From contig LKMO01000001.1 in assembly GCA_001563905.1 (NCBI GenBank), positions 1-64,000 of the forward strand: a stretch of 64,000 nucleotides of DNA, read 5' to 3'. The translations under genes were made by a program, and so were the position numbers. Shown in pieces: positions 31,102 through 39,777 of the stretch. Within the stretch, counting starts at the first letter, position 1. Every line of letters starts with the position of its first letter. The DNA is from Nanohaloarchaea archaeon B1-Br10_U2g19. GTDB lineage: Archaea > Nanohalarchaeota > Nanosalinia > Nanosalinales > Nanosalinaceae. Below the pieces are notes generated by a model, which worked only from the letters and a program-made list of their open reading frames with translations, was not told the DNA's origin and ran no database searches.

Positions 31102-31566
31102 ATGGAGAAAGTTGTGGACGCAAACGTGTTCATACACGGAAAAGGAAGCTATCCTTTCACTAAAGCATTAGTTATTCCTGAGGTTTTAGAAGAGATTCAG
31201 AGCCAGAACGCAAGAAATCTTCTGATTAATACAGATTACCAGGTCAAAACTCCGTCAGAGAAGAATGTCGACAAAGTCAAGGAGAAGGCTAGCGAGATCA
31301 ACTCTCCAACATCTGAGGCGGACGAAAAGCTTTTGGCCTTGGCTTTAGAGACGGATAAAAATATTTTAACAGATGATAAAGCTCTTCAGAATCTTGCCTT
31401 ACATCTAGAGACAGGTTTTGAAGGCTTTTTAGACAAGGCTACAGACCAGAAGTTTGTCTGGGAGAAGTACTGTGGAAACTGTGGTAGAAAGGTGTCAGGT
31501 TCTAAATGTGGTTCATGCGGATCTACTCATCTTTCGAAGAAACAAGTTCGCTGTAGTTCAGAATAA
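31102..31566 (+). CDS. nob1: Nob1-like endoribonuclease (PIN domain plus zinc ribbon)
   Basis: A 154-residue PIN nuclease followed by a zinc ribbon, as in Nob1, which cuts the 3' end of pre-16S rRNA. The PIN acidic residues appear in VVDANVFIHG (Asp6), SPTSEADEKLLALALE and ILTDDKALQNLA. The ribbon is YCGNCGRKV plus SKCGSCGSTH. The last 44 bases overlap the 3' end of the convergent permease gene. Length is at the short end for archaeal Nob1. Confidence 0.93.
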   Translation: MEKVVDANVFIHGKGSYPFTKALVIPEVLEEIQSQNARNLLINTDYQVKTPSEKNVDKVKEKASEINSPTSEADEKLLALALETDKNILTDDKALQNLALHLETGFEGFLDKATDQKFVWEKYCGNCGRKVSGSKCGSCGSTHLSKKQVRCSSE

Positions 31567-32560
31567 ACTCTTTACTTAGTATGAGCATGATAGGTCCAAG
31601 AATTATGCCTTTAAGTCCTAATGTTAAGGGTCCTGCCAAGAAACCTACAAATATGAGTAGAGGATGTTCGTCTAGCTGTTTGGCGCCGATGTAAGGTCTT
31701 AAGAATACTTCTGGAAGAATGTTAACTACTAGTGTTCCGAACATTAGTATTAGTGTTCCTTTGATTGGCTCTCCGAAAGCTAGATAGTATAATCCCATTG
31801 GTGCGTAGACCATGAATCCTGCGACTACAGGTAGTAGTGCTGCTACAGCTATTATCAGCGACCAGAATAATGTGAACTGTATTGGAGTGGTAAGCCAGCC
31901 TATTGTGTAGAATCCTATAGAGGTCATAATTCCGATTATCATAGCTACCATGAACTGTGTTAGGAAGACTCCTCTGAAGATTGAGTCGATAGAGTTTACA
32001 AGTGTTTTAGAGATTTTCTGTTCTTCTTCTGGTAGACTCTGGATTACGGAGAAAAGTTTTCTTTTGATTCTGCCGCCGTCTTTGTATAGGTAGATGGTTG
32101 TGAATAGGTAGATACCGATATCTATCATGACTCGGGGTATGGATGCTAGTGTACCTCTCAGATAGTTTTCAAGACTGACGGAGAGGGTGCTGATAAATCC
32201 TACTACTTGTGCTCTAAAGTTTTCTGGTAGGTAGAGTGCTTCTATTATGTTGTTGACGTTTTGTTGTAGATCTTGTGCGAAAAGATTCAGTGAGTAGATT
32301 ATGTCGTAGAAGTTGTTTATGAAGAGGAATACTGCTAGACTGATTGTTCCTACTACTGAAGTTATGATTATCAGTGAGGATATTAAGTCGTTTCTTATTC
32401 TTCTGTTTAGTTTTTGGTGTGCGAACCTTAGGAGGTATGCGGAGGCAGCACCTAGTATCAAGGCGTCAAGGAAGGGGTATACGATTAGTAGGCTTCCTAG
32501 CATTAGTAGTAGAGCTACACCGAGTATCTCTCTTTTGAAACGGAGTTCTTGCTCTACCAT
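31523..32560 (-). CDS. AI-2E family transporter/permease
   Basis: A 345-residue membrane protein of the former UPF0118 family. It has paired N-terminal helices (about 14-45), a central cytosolic or amphipathic segment with DGGRIKRKLFSVIQSLPEEE near 180, and a C-terminal bundle including IPVVAGF-like AALLPVVAGFMVYAPMGLYY and ending GLKGIILGPIMLIL. Family members include putative AI-2 exporters and Na+/H+ antiporters; what this one moves cannot be told. Its 3' end lies antisense to the end of nob1. Confidence 0.9.
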   Translation of the reverse strand: MVEQELRFKREILGVALLLMLGSLLIVYPFLDALILGAASAYLLRFAHQKLNRRIRNDLISSLIIITSVVGTISLAVFLFINNFYDIIYSLNLFAQDLQQNVNNIIEALYLPENFRAQVVGFISTLSVSLENYLRGTLASIPRVMIDIGIYLFTTIYLYKDGGRIKRKLFSVIQSLPEEEQKISKTLVNSIDSIFRGVFLTQFMVAMIIGIMTSIGFYTIGWLTTPIQFTLFWSLIIAVAALLPVVAGFMVYAPMGLYYLAFGEPIKGTLILMFGTLVVNILPEVFLRPYIGAKQLDEHPLLIFVGFLAGPLTLGLKGIILGPIMLILSKEFILNYSELVSSKDE

Positions 32561-32639
32561 ATACTATTGTGGTTAGGTGTATCCATAAATTAACTTCGAT
32601 TAATCCTGTTGTTACTTTTCTGTGAAAAAACCAGGAAAA

Positions 32640-32735
32640 GATATATAAAAGTTGTGGGTTCTTACTTTATATTACGACGTTTGAAGAAACCGAACAAACT
32701 TACTATAAATTACAATTCATTAGAGGAGGTATAAA
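32640..32735 (+). promoter_or_regulatory. TFB promoter and leader with strong Shine-Dalgarno
   Basis: GATATATAAAAG (32640-32651) with a purine-rich BRE-like AGGAAAA before it predicts transcription near 32671, leaving about 70 nt of leader. GAGGAGGT at 32725-32732 is the best Shine-Dalgarno in the window, about 9 nt before the TFB start. Most other genes here look leaderless or nearly so. Confidence 0.6.
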
Positions 32736-32741
32736 AATACT

Positions 32742-33854
32742 ATGACTGACCAAGCGCATAACATCCCACGCAGAGAATTTGACGACTACCAGATTCCAGA
32801 GGAATGGAAAAAGGAAGAAGAGGAAGAAGAACAAAAAACAGAAAAAGAAGAGGAACAAGCAGAACAAGAAGCTGAAACCGGATCCGAAAAAGTATCAGCA
32901 GAATCAGGCTACGAAGTAAGAAGAGAAGAAGCCAAAGAAGGAGACACAGTCCTAACATGTCCAGAATGTGGGGCACAAAGATTCGAACAGAACTCCGCAC
33001 AAGGAGAACTAGTATGTGTAGACTGTGGACTTGTAATCGACGAAAACCGTATCGACGAATCCGCAGAATGGAGAGCATTCAACGAAGAAGAAAGAGAGAA
33101 AAAAGCAAGAGCAGGACAACCACTAACATACACAAAACACGACATGGGAGTCTCAACAGAGATAGGAAAAGGCTCAGGAGAACTATACAAAGTCTCAGGA
33201 AACAAAAGAGCCCAGTACTACAGACTAAGAAAATGGCATAAAAGACTAACAAAGTCCAAAGACAGAAACCTAGGATTCGCACTAAGCGAACTAAACTCGA
33301 TGGTTTCAAACCTAAACCTGCCGGAAAGCGTACACGAAGAAGTCGCAAGACTATACGAGAAAGCAGTTGACCAAGGACTAGTTAGAGGACGATCCATGGA
33401 GTCAATCATCTCAGCACTACTCTACATTGTAGCAAGAAAACAAGGAACACCAAGAACGCTTGACGAAATCAGTGAAGCATCAGGAATCGAAAAAAGAGAG
33501 ATCGGAAGAGCCTACAGATACGTAGCAAGAGAACTAGGACTAAGAATCCTGCCGGCAAAACCGCAGGACTACGTACCAAGATTTGCAGGAAAGCTACAGC
33601 TATCAGGAGAAGTCCAAGCTAGAGCTAGACAAATCCTCAAAGAAGCAAGAGAGAAAGATCTTCTTTCAGGAAAGGGACCAACAGGTCTAGCAGCTGCGGC
33701 ACTGTATATTGCAGCAGTACTTGAAGGAGAGAAAAGAACACAGAGAGAAGTAGCAGATGTAGTAGGAGTAACAGAAGTAACAATCAGGAACCGTTACAAA
33801 GAACTAGCTGAGAAACTAGAGCTTGAAGAGGAACTTGAAGAAAAGAGCAATTAA
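32742..33854 (+). CDS. tfb: Transcription initiation factor TFB
   Basis: A 370-residue TFB. Residues 1-65 are a Glu/Lys-rich extension (EEWKKEEEEEEQKTEKEEEQ). The zinc ribbon follows with C73, C76, C92 and C95 (LTCPECGAQR, LVCVDCGLVI). B-reader/linker residues come next, then two cyclin folds (about 170-265 and 270-360, GPTGLAAAALYIAAVLEGEK in the second). It recruits RNA polymerase to TBP-bound promoters. The core is standard, while the N-terminal extension is longer than the usual dozen or so residues. Codons are strongly biased to A/C-ending, like the ATPase genes. Confidence 0.97.
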   Translation: MTDQAHNIPRREFDDYQIPEEWKKEEEEEEQKTEKEEEQAEQEAETGSEKVSAESGYEVRREEAKEGDTVLTCPECGAQRFEQNSAQGELVCVDCGLVIDENRIDESAEWRAFNEEEREKKARAGQPLTYTKHDMGVSTEIGKGSGELYKVSGNKRAQYYRLRKWHKRLTKSKDRNLGFALSELNSMVSNLNLPESVHEEVARLYEKAVDQGLVRGRSMESIISALLYIVARKQGTPRTLDEISEASGIEKREIGRAYRYVARELGLRILPAKPQDYVPRFAGKLQLSGEVQARARQILKEAREKDLLSGKGPTGLAAAALYIAAVLEGEKRTQREVADVVGVTEVTIRNRYKELAEKLELEEELEEKSN

Positions 33855-33873
33855 ACGCTCTTATCTTTTCCTC

Positions 33874-34353
33874 TTATTTATCTTCTAAAGTGTCTATAAT
33901 ATTTTTCCAAGAACTCCAACTCTGACTTTCTACAGTCTCACACTGTCGTTCATTGGTGGAAAGTAAGTTGTCTAAGCCGCTATAAGACTCTGAGATATGT
34001 CTATAAAGCTTTGATAAACGTGAGTCGTTGGGTAGGTAAGTTCTCTCTACTTCTACTGTTATAAAGCCGTTTGTGTCTTCGTGAGAAGGATGATCTGTCC
34101 AGGTAACAGTTAATTCTGGTTCTTTAACGTCGTATCCTTTCATGGAAATTTCAAGAGGTCCTCCAAGATATTTTTCTATATTCTCAAAATCTTTTTCTGG
34201 CCTTAGAGTATATTCTCTGCTTATCGTGTTGTTCGTTGCTCCAGAAGTGATATAGGGATTGTCTCTATCTTCTTTCGTGTTAGGAATGGTTTCAGATGTT
34301 TTAGAGCGTGCTTCAGAGGTTTCGGAGCCGGATGTTCTACCTATGGAGGACAT
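33874..34353 (-). CDS. Hypothetical protein with Ser/Thr-rich N-terminus
   Basis: A 159-residue protein: about 45 residues of Ser/Thr/Glu-rich, probably disordered N-terminus (SGSETSEARSKTSETIPNTK), then a compact alpha/beta part with FENIEKYLGGPLEISMKGYD and ELTVTWTDHPSHEDTNGFIT followed by a helical tail. No signal peptide, no cysteine motif (a single Cys). I do not recognise it. It is convergent with tfb and has a TATA-like CTATATAAG about 40 nt upstream. The next 178 bp are AT-rich and appear non-coding, with two direct GGTTAATAA copies. Confidence 0.65.
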   Translation of the reverse strand: MSSIGRTSGSETSEARSKTSETIPNTKEDRDNPYITSGATNNTISREYTLRPEKDFENIEKYLGGPLEISMKGYDVKEPELTVTWTDHPSHEDTNGFITVEVERTYLPNDSRLSKLYRHISESYSGLDNLLSTNERQCETVESQSWSSWKNIIDTLEDK

Positions 34354-34532
34354 TAGATGCGACCTATAATATGTAATTGGTATTCTGGCTTATATAGGAT
34401 TTATTACTTTATTGTAAATGTTATTTTAGCGCTTTAATAATCTAAATATGAAAATCCGACGGTATTTTAAATTAAAACATGGTTAATAAGCACCGGTTAA
34501 TAATAAAATTTCTAACAAACTCTAAAAACTGG

Positions 34533-35630
34533 TTAAACAGGTATATTCTTTATTATATCTTTGATATCTTCTATAGGTGCATCAGTTCTAAAGCCGGTTG
34601 GTGATAGATGCGTACGGGATACAGGATAGCCTTTCTTCTCAAGAGCTTCCAAGACTTTTTCTCTTTTCGGTACAGAGATCTTCATATTAGAAGCAAGCTC
34701 ATGTATATCGTAGAACGGTGTTAACAGTTCTCCTTCGCTGTGAAGCATATCTAGCAGATCCGAGCTCTCTTCCCAGTCTTCAGGGATTTTTTCCTTCATC
34801 TTCTCAGTAAAACGGATATCAACGATTTTACCTGTCCATAAAGGACCGGCAATCTTTGTAGACGATCCGCAGTTCTCACATTTCTCTAGTCTTTCAAGCT
34901 TCCTCCATCTACACTGAGGACAGTAAGAGAGGAATCCGATATTGTCAAGATTCTGGTTGGCCCTCTTCTTTGACTCGGTTACACGCCCCATTATCCTGCT
35001 ATAATGTTTCTCATGGAAACATAGGCGAGGTTCGAACGCTTTATCGAAACGAGCAAAGTTTTCGAACACCTCCTTAATATATATTCTGAGAGCGGTTTCG
35101 TGCATAAAACTGTTTTTCACAGGTTCTGAACTGTAACGTCTCCGACATGTTTTAGGGTAGCTGCCTGTAGGTGCGGCGTTATCTGTCGCGGTAAGACCTA
35201 TGAAACTTTGATGGTTTGCTGCTCTACATGTAGAGTCAAGATAAGTAGTGAAAGGTCCGAAAGGATCCACGTCTATTAAGTGGAAGAAGTTCCTGTGCTG
35301 GCTTAAAAGTACGTTAGCATCTTTATTAGATACTTCTGCCTCGATATCGTTGGCTTCTTTGGCTTTTTCAATACTTTTTACGGCTTCAGGGTTGGCATCG
35401 TTCAAGAAAATTTCTGTTGCGACGTTAGAGTATCTCAAACCTCTTATCCCTGAACCTGAGAGAGGATCACATACTCGAAACTCTTCGTTTTTTATCTGTT
35501 CTTTGAATACTTCTCCGGCTACTTCTGAAAGATCCCGGTTAACCAGCATTTCTTTGTTGTAGAATACTTCGGAGTCTTTACCGGGCTCCTCTTCTTCAGG
35601 TACGAAAAGTTTGTAGCCTCTCTCTTCCAT
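34533..35630 (-). CDS. trm1: tRNA (guanine26-N2)-dimethyltransferase
   Basis: A 365-residue SAM-dependent enzyme making m2,2-G26 in tRNA. The Rossmann domain shows CDPLSGSGIRGLRYSN (SAM binding), FLNDANPEAV, and the catalytic LIDVDPFGPFTTYLDSTCRA with TATDNAAPTGSYPKTCRRRY. The C-terminal domain carries a zinc site (SYCPQCRWRKLERLEKCENC). Length is typical for archaea. Monocistronic, and divergent from the ATP synthase operon across 140 bp. Confidence 0.96.
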   Translation of the reverse strand: MEERGYKLFVPEEEEPGKDSEVFYNKEMLVNRDLSEVAGEVFKEQIKNEEFRVCDPLSGSGIRGLRYSNVATEIFLNDANPEAVKSIEKAKEANDIEAEVSNKDANVLLSQHRNFFHLIDVDPFGPFTTYLDSTCRAANHQSFIGLTATDNAAPTGSYPKTCRRRYSSEPVKNSFMHETALRIYIKEVFENFARFDKAFEPRLCFHEKHYSRIMGRVTESKKRANQNLDNIGFLSYCPQCRWRKLERLEKCENCGSSTKIAGPLWTGKIVDIRFTEKMKEKIPEDWEESSDLLDMLHSEGELLTPFYDIHELASNMKISVPKREKVLEALEKKGYPVSRTHLSPTGFRTDAPIEDIKDIIKNIPV

Positions 35631-35722
35631 AGATTAAAACCGTTAACCAAACTTTTTTAAGCCGGTAGACAGCTGGTTTCAGAAAACATTTATTTATTTT
35701 ATGCTCAAACTCGCTGCGGACA

Positions 35723-35734
35723 GGGTTTATAAGT
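35723..35734 (+). promoter_or_regulatory. TATA box of the ATP synthase operon
   Basis: GGGTTTATAAGT is centred about 26 nt before 35755 and about 42 nt before the GTG start of atpH. GCGGTG (from 35755) would be the ribosome-binding site. The operon runs about 8.1 kb downstream. Confidence 0.6.
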
Positions 35735-35770
35735 TTCCCCGTTTTAGAGCTTAATGCGGTGTATTAAAAA

Positions 35771-36088
35771 GTGGTTAACGTAGTTAAGGAAGTCAAGAAA
35801 GCCGAAGAACAAGCAGACTCAATGCTGGAAAAGGCTAGAACTGAAAAGGAAGAAATTATACAGAATGCTGAGACTAAAGCTGAAGAAATAGTTGAAGAGG
35901 CAGAGAATAAAGCTGAAAAGGAAAGCTTAAAGGAAATGGACAACTTCAAAGACGAAGTAAACGAAGAGAAAGAGGATATAATTGAAGAAGGACGTAAAGA
36001 AGCAAATAAAATAAGAGAAACAGCTTCCGATAATCTTGAAGAAGTAGAGAACTTTCTTTGGGAAAAATTCAGTTCAGACTTCTTATAG
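35771..36088 (+). CDS. atpH: A-type ATP synthase subunit H
   Basis: A 105-residue coiled-coil protein from a GTG start (VNVVKEVKKAEEQADSMLEK). It is a continuous charged helix (AETKAEEIVEEAENKAEKES) and pairs with subunit E to form a peripheral stalk. The C-terminus FLWEKFSSDFL is a short cap. First gene of the nine-gene operon, 27 bp before atpI. The gene order H-I-K-E-C-F-A-B-D equals that of haloarchaea. Assigned from coiled-coil type and position. Confidence 0.9.
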   Translation: MVNVVKEVKKAEEQADSMLEKARTEKEEIIQNAETKAEEIVEEAENKAEKESLKEMDNFKDEVNEEKEDIIEEGRKEANKIRETASDNLEEVENFLWEKFSSDFL

Positions 36089-36115
36089 AGGTGGACAGAA
36101 ATCAAACCAGCACAA

Positions 36116-37894
36116 ATGAACAAAATATCAGTTACAGGATCAAGTAAAGACTTAGAAACAGTAATAGACAAGCTACACGAACTTGAGGTACTGGATATAG
36201 AGTACTATGAAGGAGAGCTAGAAACAGGATCTCCGCTAGAAAATTCTGAAGACTTATCCGAACTGCTGGTTGATATAAGGTCCCTACAGTCAAAACTGCC
36301 AGAAGCTGAAGACTCTGAGGACCGAAATTTTTCTATAGACAATTTAAAAGAAAAAATACCTGAAATAAATGCTAAAATAGAGGAAATAGAGAAAGAAAAA
36401 GGAGAAATACAAAGAAATATCTCCTCAATAAGTGAAGAAGCCAAATATTTCAGAAAACTAAAAGGAGTAGAAGTAAACTACAGCGACCTTGAAGAGACAG
36501 AAAACCTAGACATATTCATAGGAAAACTAGACCTAGAAAAGTTCGAGAAAAACGCGCCTGAAGGAAGATATCATATCTACCAAGGTAAAAACGCGCATAT
36601 ACTAGTATACGAAAAAAACGTCGACAAAATAAACAACGCGTTAAAACGGACAATAGAAGAGACTTACGGCAAAATAGATACTGAGCTTAAAGGAACGCCA
36701 GAACAGATTCTAAAGAAATTAGAGGACAGAAAACACAAGCTGAAAGAAGAGAGAAAACAGAAAAAAAGAGAACTAAAAGAGCTCTCAAAAAAATGGTCAG
36801 GAACACTTCAAAGTAAAGAAGAGTTTTTAACTGAAAAAGTTGAGAAAGCAGAGGCACCAATAAACTTTGCAACAACAAAAAACGCGTTCATAGCTCAAGG
36901 ATGGGTTCCTACAGAAAGATATAGAGAAATAAAAGAAGAACTAGCAGAGGTAACCCAAGGCAAAGTATACGTACAAAAAGAGGAGACTGATGAAGAACCT
37001 CCTGTAAAACACCAGAACAATAAGCTGGTAAAGCCGTTTGAAGGTATGACAGACCTTATCGCGGTACCAAGATATAATGAAATCGATCCTTCATTCATGC
37101 TTTTACTTACATTCCCATTATTCTTTGGACTGATGATCGGAGATATGGGATACGGTCTCTCAAGCGCGTTAGTATTTATAGCAGGAGCGAGACTTGTACC
37201 AGAAGCTGCAGACATGTTCAAAGCACTTCTCTGGACGTCCGCAGCAACAATACTTTTCGGAGCAATCTACGGAGAAATGTTCGGATTCCAGATATACGAG
37301 TCACCTTTCTACAGGGCAGACTACTGGACAGAGATATTTTACTTAGCACTAGGTATAGGTGTCGCACATATTAATCTAGGACTGCTCTTCGGAGCATACA
37401 ACGAATATGTCAACCACGGCCTACTTGAAGCAGTATACGCTAAGCTATCCTGGATATTATTACAGGTTGCCGCAGTAGGAGGATACCTAGCATTCGGAGC
37501 ATTTGGAGACACAGCAGGAACAGCAATCGCAATGGGGCTAGGAATCCCTGCAATCGCAATGATCTACAAAGGAGAAGGAGTAGAAGGCGTAGTAGAGATA
37601 CCAAGTCTAGTCTCAAACATAATATCGTACCTAAGAATATTCGGTGTATGTATGGCAGCTTACACCTTAGCAGGTACGGCAAACGCCATTGCAGCACCAG
37701 GACTAACATCGGGAACTATTGTTGGTGTAGTATCAGGAATATTTATCCTAGTAGCAGCACACACAATGCTTACATTCATTAAAATCTTAGAAGGCGCCAT
37801 TCAAGGCATCCGACTTCACTACGTGGAGATGTTCGGATGGTTCTATGAAGGCGGCGGTAAAAAATACGCTCCATTCGGAGCAAAATCTAGTTAA
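36116..37894 (+). CDS. atpI: A-type ATP synthase subunit I (a subunit)
   Basis: A 592-residue membrane stator subunit carrying the ion half-channels. The first 320 residues are soluble and coiled (KISVTGSSKDLETVIDKLHE at the start; a long coil near 200-250). From about 325 there are membrane helices with the family segments FPLFFGLMIGDMGYGLSSA, FGAIYGEMFGF and VSNIISYLRIFGVCMAAYTL, the last carrying the essential Arg. Shorter than many homologues (650-720), mainly in the soluble part. Follows atpH with GAGGTG before its ATG. Confidence 0.95.
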   Translation: MNKISVTGSSKDLETVIDKLHELEVLDIEYYEGELETGSPLENSEDLSELLVDIRSLQSKLPEAEDSEDRNFSIDNLKEKIPEINAKIEEIEKEKGEIQRNISSISEEAKYFRKLKGVEVNYSDLEETENLDIFIGKLDLEKFEKNAPEGRYHIYQGKNAHILVYEKNVDKINNALKRTIEETYGKIDTELKGTPEQILKKLEDRKHKLKEERKQKKRELKELSKKWSGTLQSKEEFLTEKVEKAEAPINFATTKNAFIAQGWVPTERYREIKEELAEVTQGKVYVQKEETDEEPPVKHQNNKLVKPFEGMTDLIAVPRYNEIDPSFMLLLTFPLFFGLMIGDMGYGLSSALVFIAGARLVPEAADMFKALLWTSAATILFGAIYGEMFGFQIYESPFYRADYWTEIFYLALGIGVAHINLGLLFGAYNEYVNHGLLEAVYAKLSWILLQVAAVGGYLAFGAFGDTAGTAIAMGLGIPAIAMIYKGEGVEGVVEIPSLVSNIISYLRIFGVCMAAYTLAGTANAIAAPGLTSGTIVGVVSGIFILVAAHTMLTFIKILEGAIQGIRLHYVEMFGWFYEGGGKKYAPFGAKSS

Positions 37895-37925
37895 AAACAA
37901 TATTTCGAGGTGAAAACCTAACAAA

Positions 37926-38144
37926 ATGGCAGTAGACGGACTAGTAGCAATCGGTGCAGCGCTTGCAATCAGCGTTACAGCACTTGCAACAGCATGGGCA
38001 CAAGCGAAGATTGGAAGCGCAGGAATCGGAGCACTAGCAGAAGATGACAGCTTATTCGGAAACGTATTCCTATTAGCTGTAATACCTGAAACTATGGTTA
38101 TCTTCGGGCTAGTTGTTGCACTGGTTGTAACAGGATTCATTTAA
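37926..38144 (+). CDS. atpK: A-type ATP synthase rotor proteolipid, subunit K (c)
   Basis: A 72-residue two-helix hairpin: helix 1 LVAIGAALAISVTALATAWA, loop KIGSAGIGALAEDDSLFGN, helix 2 LLAVIPETMVIFGLVVALVV. The ion-binding Glu lies in PETMVIFG. A Gln in helix 1 (AWAQAKIG) together with the Glu-Thr pair resembles Na+-binding c subunits, but coupling ion cannot be settled by eye. It is needed in about ten copies per enzyme. A hairpin follows the stop codon. Codon use is strongly biased, as in highly expressed genes. Confidence 0.96.
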   Translation: MAVDGLVAIGAALAISVTALATAWAQAKIGSAGIGALAEDDSLFGNVFLLAVIPETMVIFGLVVALVVTGFI

Positions 38145-38155
38145 AAAATTCAAAG

Positions 38156-38175
38156 GAGGGGCCTCAAGGCCCTTC
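38156..38175 (+). promoter_or_regulatory. Intercistronic hairpin after atpK
   Basis: An 8-bp stem GAGGGGCC/GGCCCTTC (one G-U pair) closed by a TCAA loop, in the 76-bp gap between atpK and atpE. All other gaps in the operon are 30 bp or less. It could stabilise the 3' end of a short atpHIK message or cause partial termination, raising the amount of subunit K. Confidence 0.55.
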
Positions 38176-38232
38176 AAACTATTATTTATTAACAAAAAAA
38201 AGACGAGACCAAAAGAGGACGTGAAAAATACT

Positions 38233-38769
38233 ATGGGACTTGAAGAAGTTAAATCAGATATATTGGATGAAGCTGAGGCAAAAGCAGATCAGATAATCCA
38301 AGAAGCAGAAAAAGAAAAACAAAAGATTATAACAGAAGCAAAAGAAAAAGCTGAAAAGATAAAACAAGAGCACCAAGAAAAGTTGGACGAAGAAAAAGAA
38401 GTCTATAGACGTAAAGCCATCTCAAGTGCACGGATGAAGGCAAAGGAAGAGAAGCTGCACGCAAGAGAGGAAAGCTTATCTAAAGTGTTTAAAGGATTTA
38501 GAGAAAGTCTAGGAGAGATGAGCGAGGAAGAAAAAGAAAGTTATGTTGAAGAATGCCTGCAGAAGCCTGAGTTTGATATTGGGAAAGTAGTTGGTTCGGA
38601 AGAGTTTGAACAGTTTGTGGATGAAGATTTTGAAGTAGATAACAGTGTGAACGGCGTTATAGTAATTTCTGAAGATGAAGCAAGAAGACAGAACTTCAGC
38701 TTCGATAAAATCGTTGAGCAGTACAAAAGCAGTTATAGAAAACAGGTAGCTGAGAAGCTTTTTGAGTGA
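38233..38769 (+). CDS. atpE: A-type ATP synthase subunit E
   Basis: The ORF opens at GTG 38221, but ATG 38233 (MGLEEVKSDILDEAEAKADQ) has GAGGACGTG upstream and gives 178 residues. The N-terminal half is a long coiled helix, which pairs with subunit H as a peripheral stalk (EAKEKAEKIKQEHQEKLDEE). The C-terminal head is alpha/beta (FQSVNGVIVIS-like VNGVIVISEDEARRQNFSFD). It connects the catalytic head to subunit I. Follows the atpK hairpin, and six bases separate it from atpC. Confidence 0.92.
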   Translation: MGLEEVKSDILDEAEAKADQIIQEAEKEKQKIITEAKEKAEKIKQEHQEKLDEEKEVYRRKAISSARMKAKEEKLHAREESLSKVFKGFRESLGEMSEEEKESYVEECLQKPEFDIGKVVGSEEFEQFVDEDFEVDNSVNGVIVISEDEARRQNFSFDKIVEQYKSSYRKQVAEKLFE

Positions 38770-38775
38770 TAAAAG

Positions 38776-39777
38776 ATGTTTAGCCGAGACTATCCTTACA
38801 TGTATGCACGTGTAAGTGCTAAGAAAGCCAAGCTCTTAGATGAGAGAGATTATGACAATCTTTGGAAAATGCAGCCTAACGGTATAGCAAGAAATCTGGG
38901 AGAAAGAGATTACAAGAAGGATATAGATAGTCTTGGCTCAGCATATGAAGGAGTGACCTTAGTCGAGCTTGCTTTAATGAGAAATATCTCACGGACTATG
39001 AGCCACCTAGTTGAAATATCTCCAGACAGATTAAAACCGGTTATAAGCGGATATCTAAGACGTTATGATATTCTAAGTATTAAGAGGCTTCTAAGATGGA
39101 AACAAGGGGGAGAACAAGGAGACATAAGTAGTTTCTTGATTCCTGTAGGGAGCTATACTTTAGAAGAACTTGAAGAACTCTCCGAAAAATCATTTGAAGA
39201 GATAGTAGATTCTATAGAGTTCTCCGAGTCAGACATCAACTACAAAGAAGAGTTAACAGATCAAACAGATATAAGAAAAATTGAAAGAGACCTAGATCGT
39301 GCTTATTACAAAGATTTGCAAAGTATTAAAGGAAAAGTAAGTAGCATCTGGTTCGATAAATTTATAGACCGGGAGATAGAGTATGAAAATCTAAAAATTG
39401 CTTTGAGACTCAAAAAGCATGGTTTAGGTGAAGAAGAGATTAATGAATGGCTGGTTAGTGAAGAGAAATCTTCTCTAGTTAACGATGTTATAGGTTCAGA
39501 CAGCTTCAATGAGGCTTTAGAAGTAGTTAAAACTTCTATTGGACGCGAAAAGTTTGATAACGGAAGCTCTCTAGAAGAAGTAGAAAAAGCTATTGAGACT
39601 GAAAGACTTGAAAGAGCTATGAGAACAGTACACGTTGAACCATTAAGCGCAACATCGATTCTAGGATATATTGTTGCAAAAGTTACAGAGGTAAATAACC
39701 TTAGAATGCTTATAAGAGCTAAAGAAACCGATATCAAGAATGAAGAAACAATCAAAAAGAACTTGGTGGTAGCATGA
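38776..39777 (+). CDS. atpC: A-type ATP synthase subunit C
   Basis: A 333-residue helical funnel protein that joins the central rotor to the proteolipid ring (V-ATPase subunit d homologue). Typical features: YARVSAKKAKLLDERDYDNL near the start, the middle LLRWKQGG, and the late EPLSATSILGYIVAKVTEVN with LRMLIRAKE. Size is normal. Its stop overlaps atpF by four bases (ATGA), so translation is coupled. Codon usage is less biased than in atpA or atpB. Confidence 0.93.
   Translation: MFSRDYPYMYARVSAKKAKLLDERDYDNLWKMQPNGIARNLGERDYKKDIDSLGSAYEGVTLVELALMRNISRTMSHLVEISPDRLKPVISGYLRRYDILSIKRLLRWKQGGEQGDISSFLIPVGSYTLEELEELSEKSFEEIVDSIEFSESDINYKEELTDQTDIRKIERDLDRAYYKDLQSIKGKVSSIWFDKFIDREIEYENLKIALRLKKHGLGEEEINEWLVSEEKSSLVNDVIGSDSFNEALEVVKTSIGREKFDNGSSLEEVEKAIETERLERAMRTVHVEPLSATSILGYIVAKVTEVNNLRMLIRAKETDIKNEETIKKNLVVA

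Noticed and set aside
34354-34532. Possible regulatory array with GGTTAATAA copies
   Set aside because: Only two copies occur in a very AT-rich 178-bp gap, which is what chance would give.
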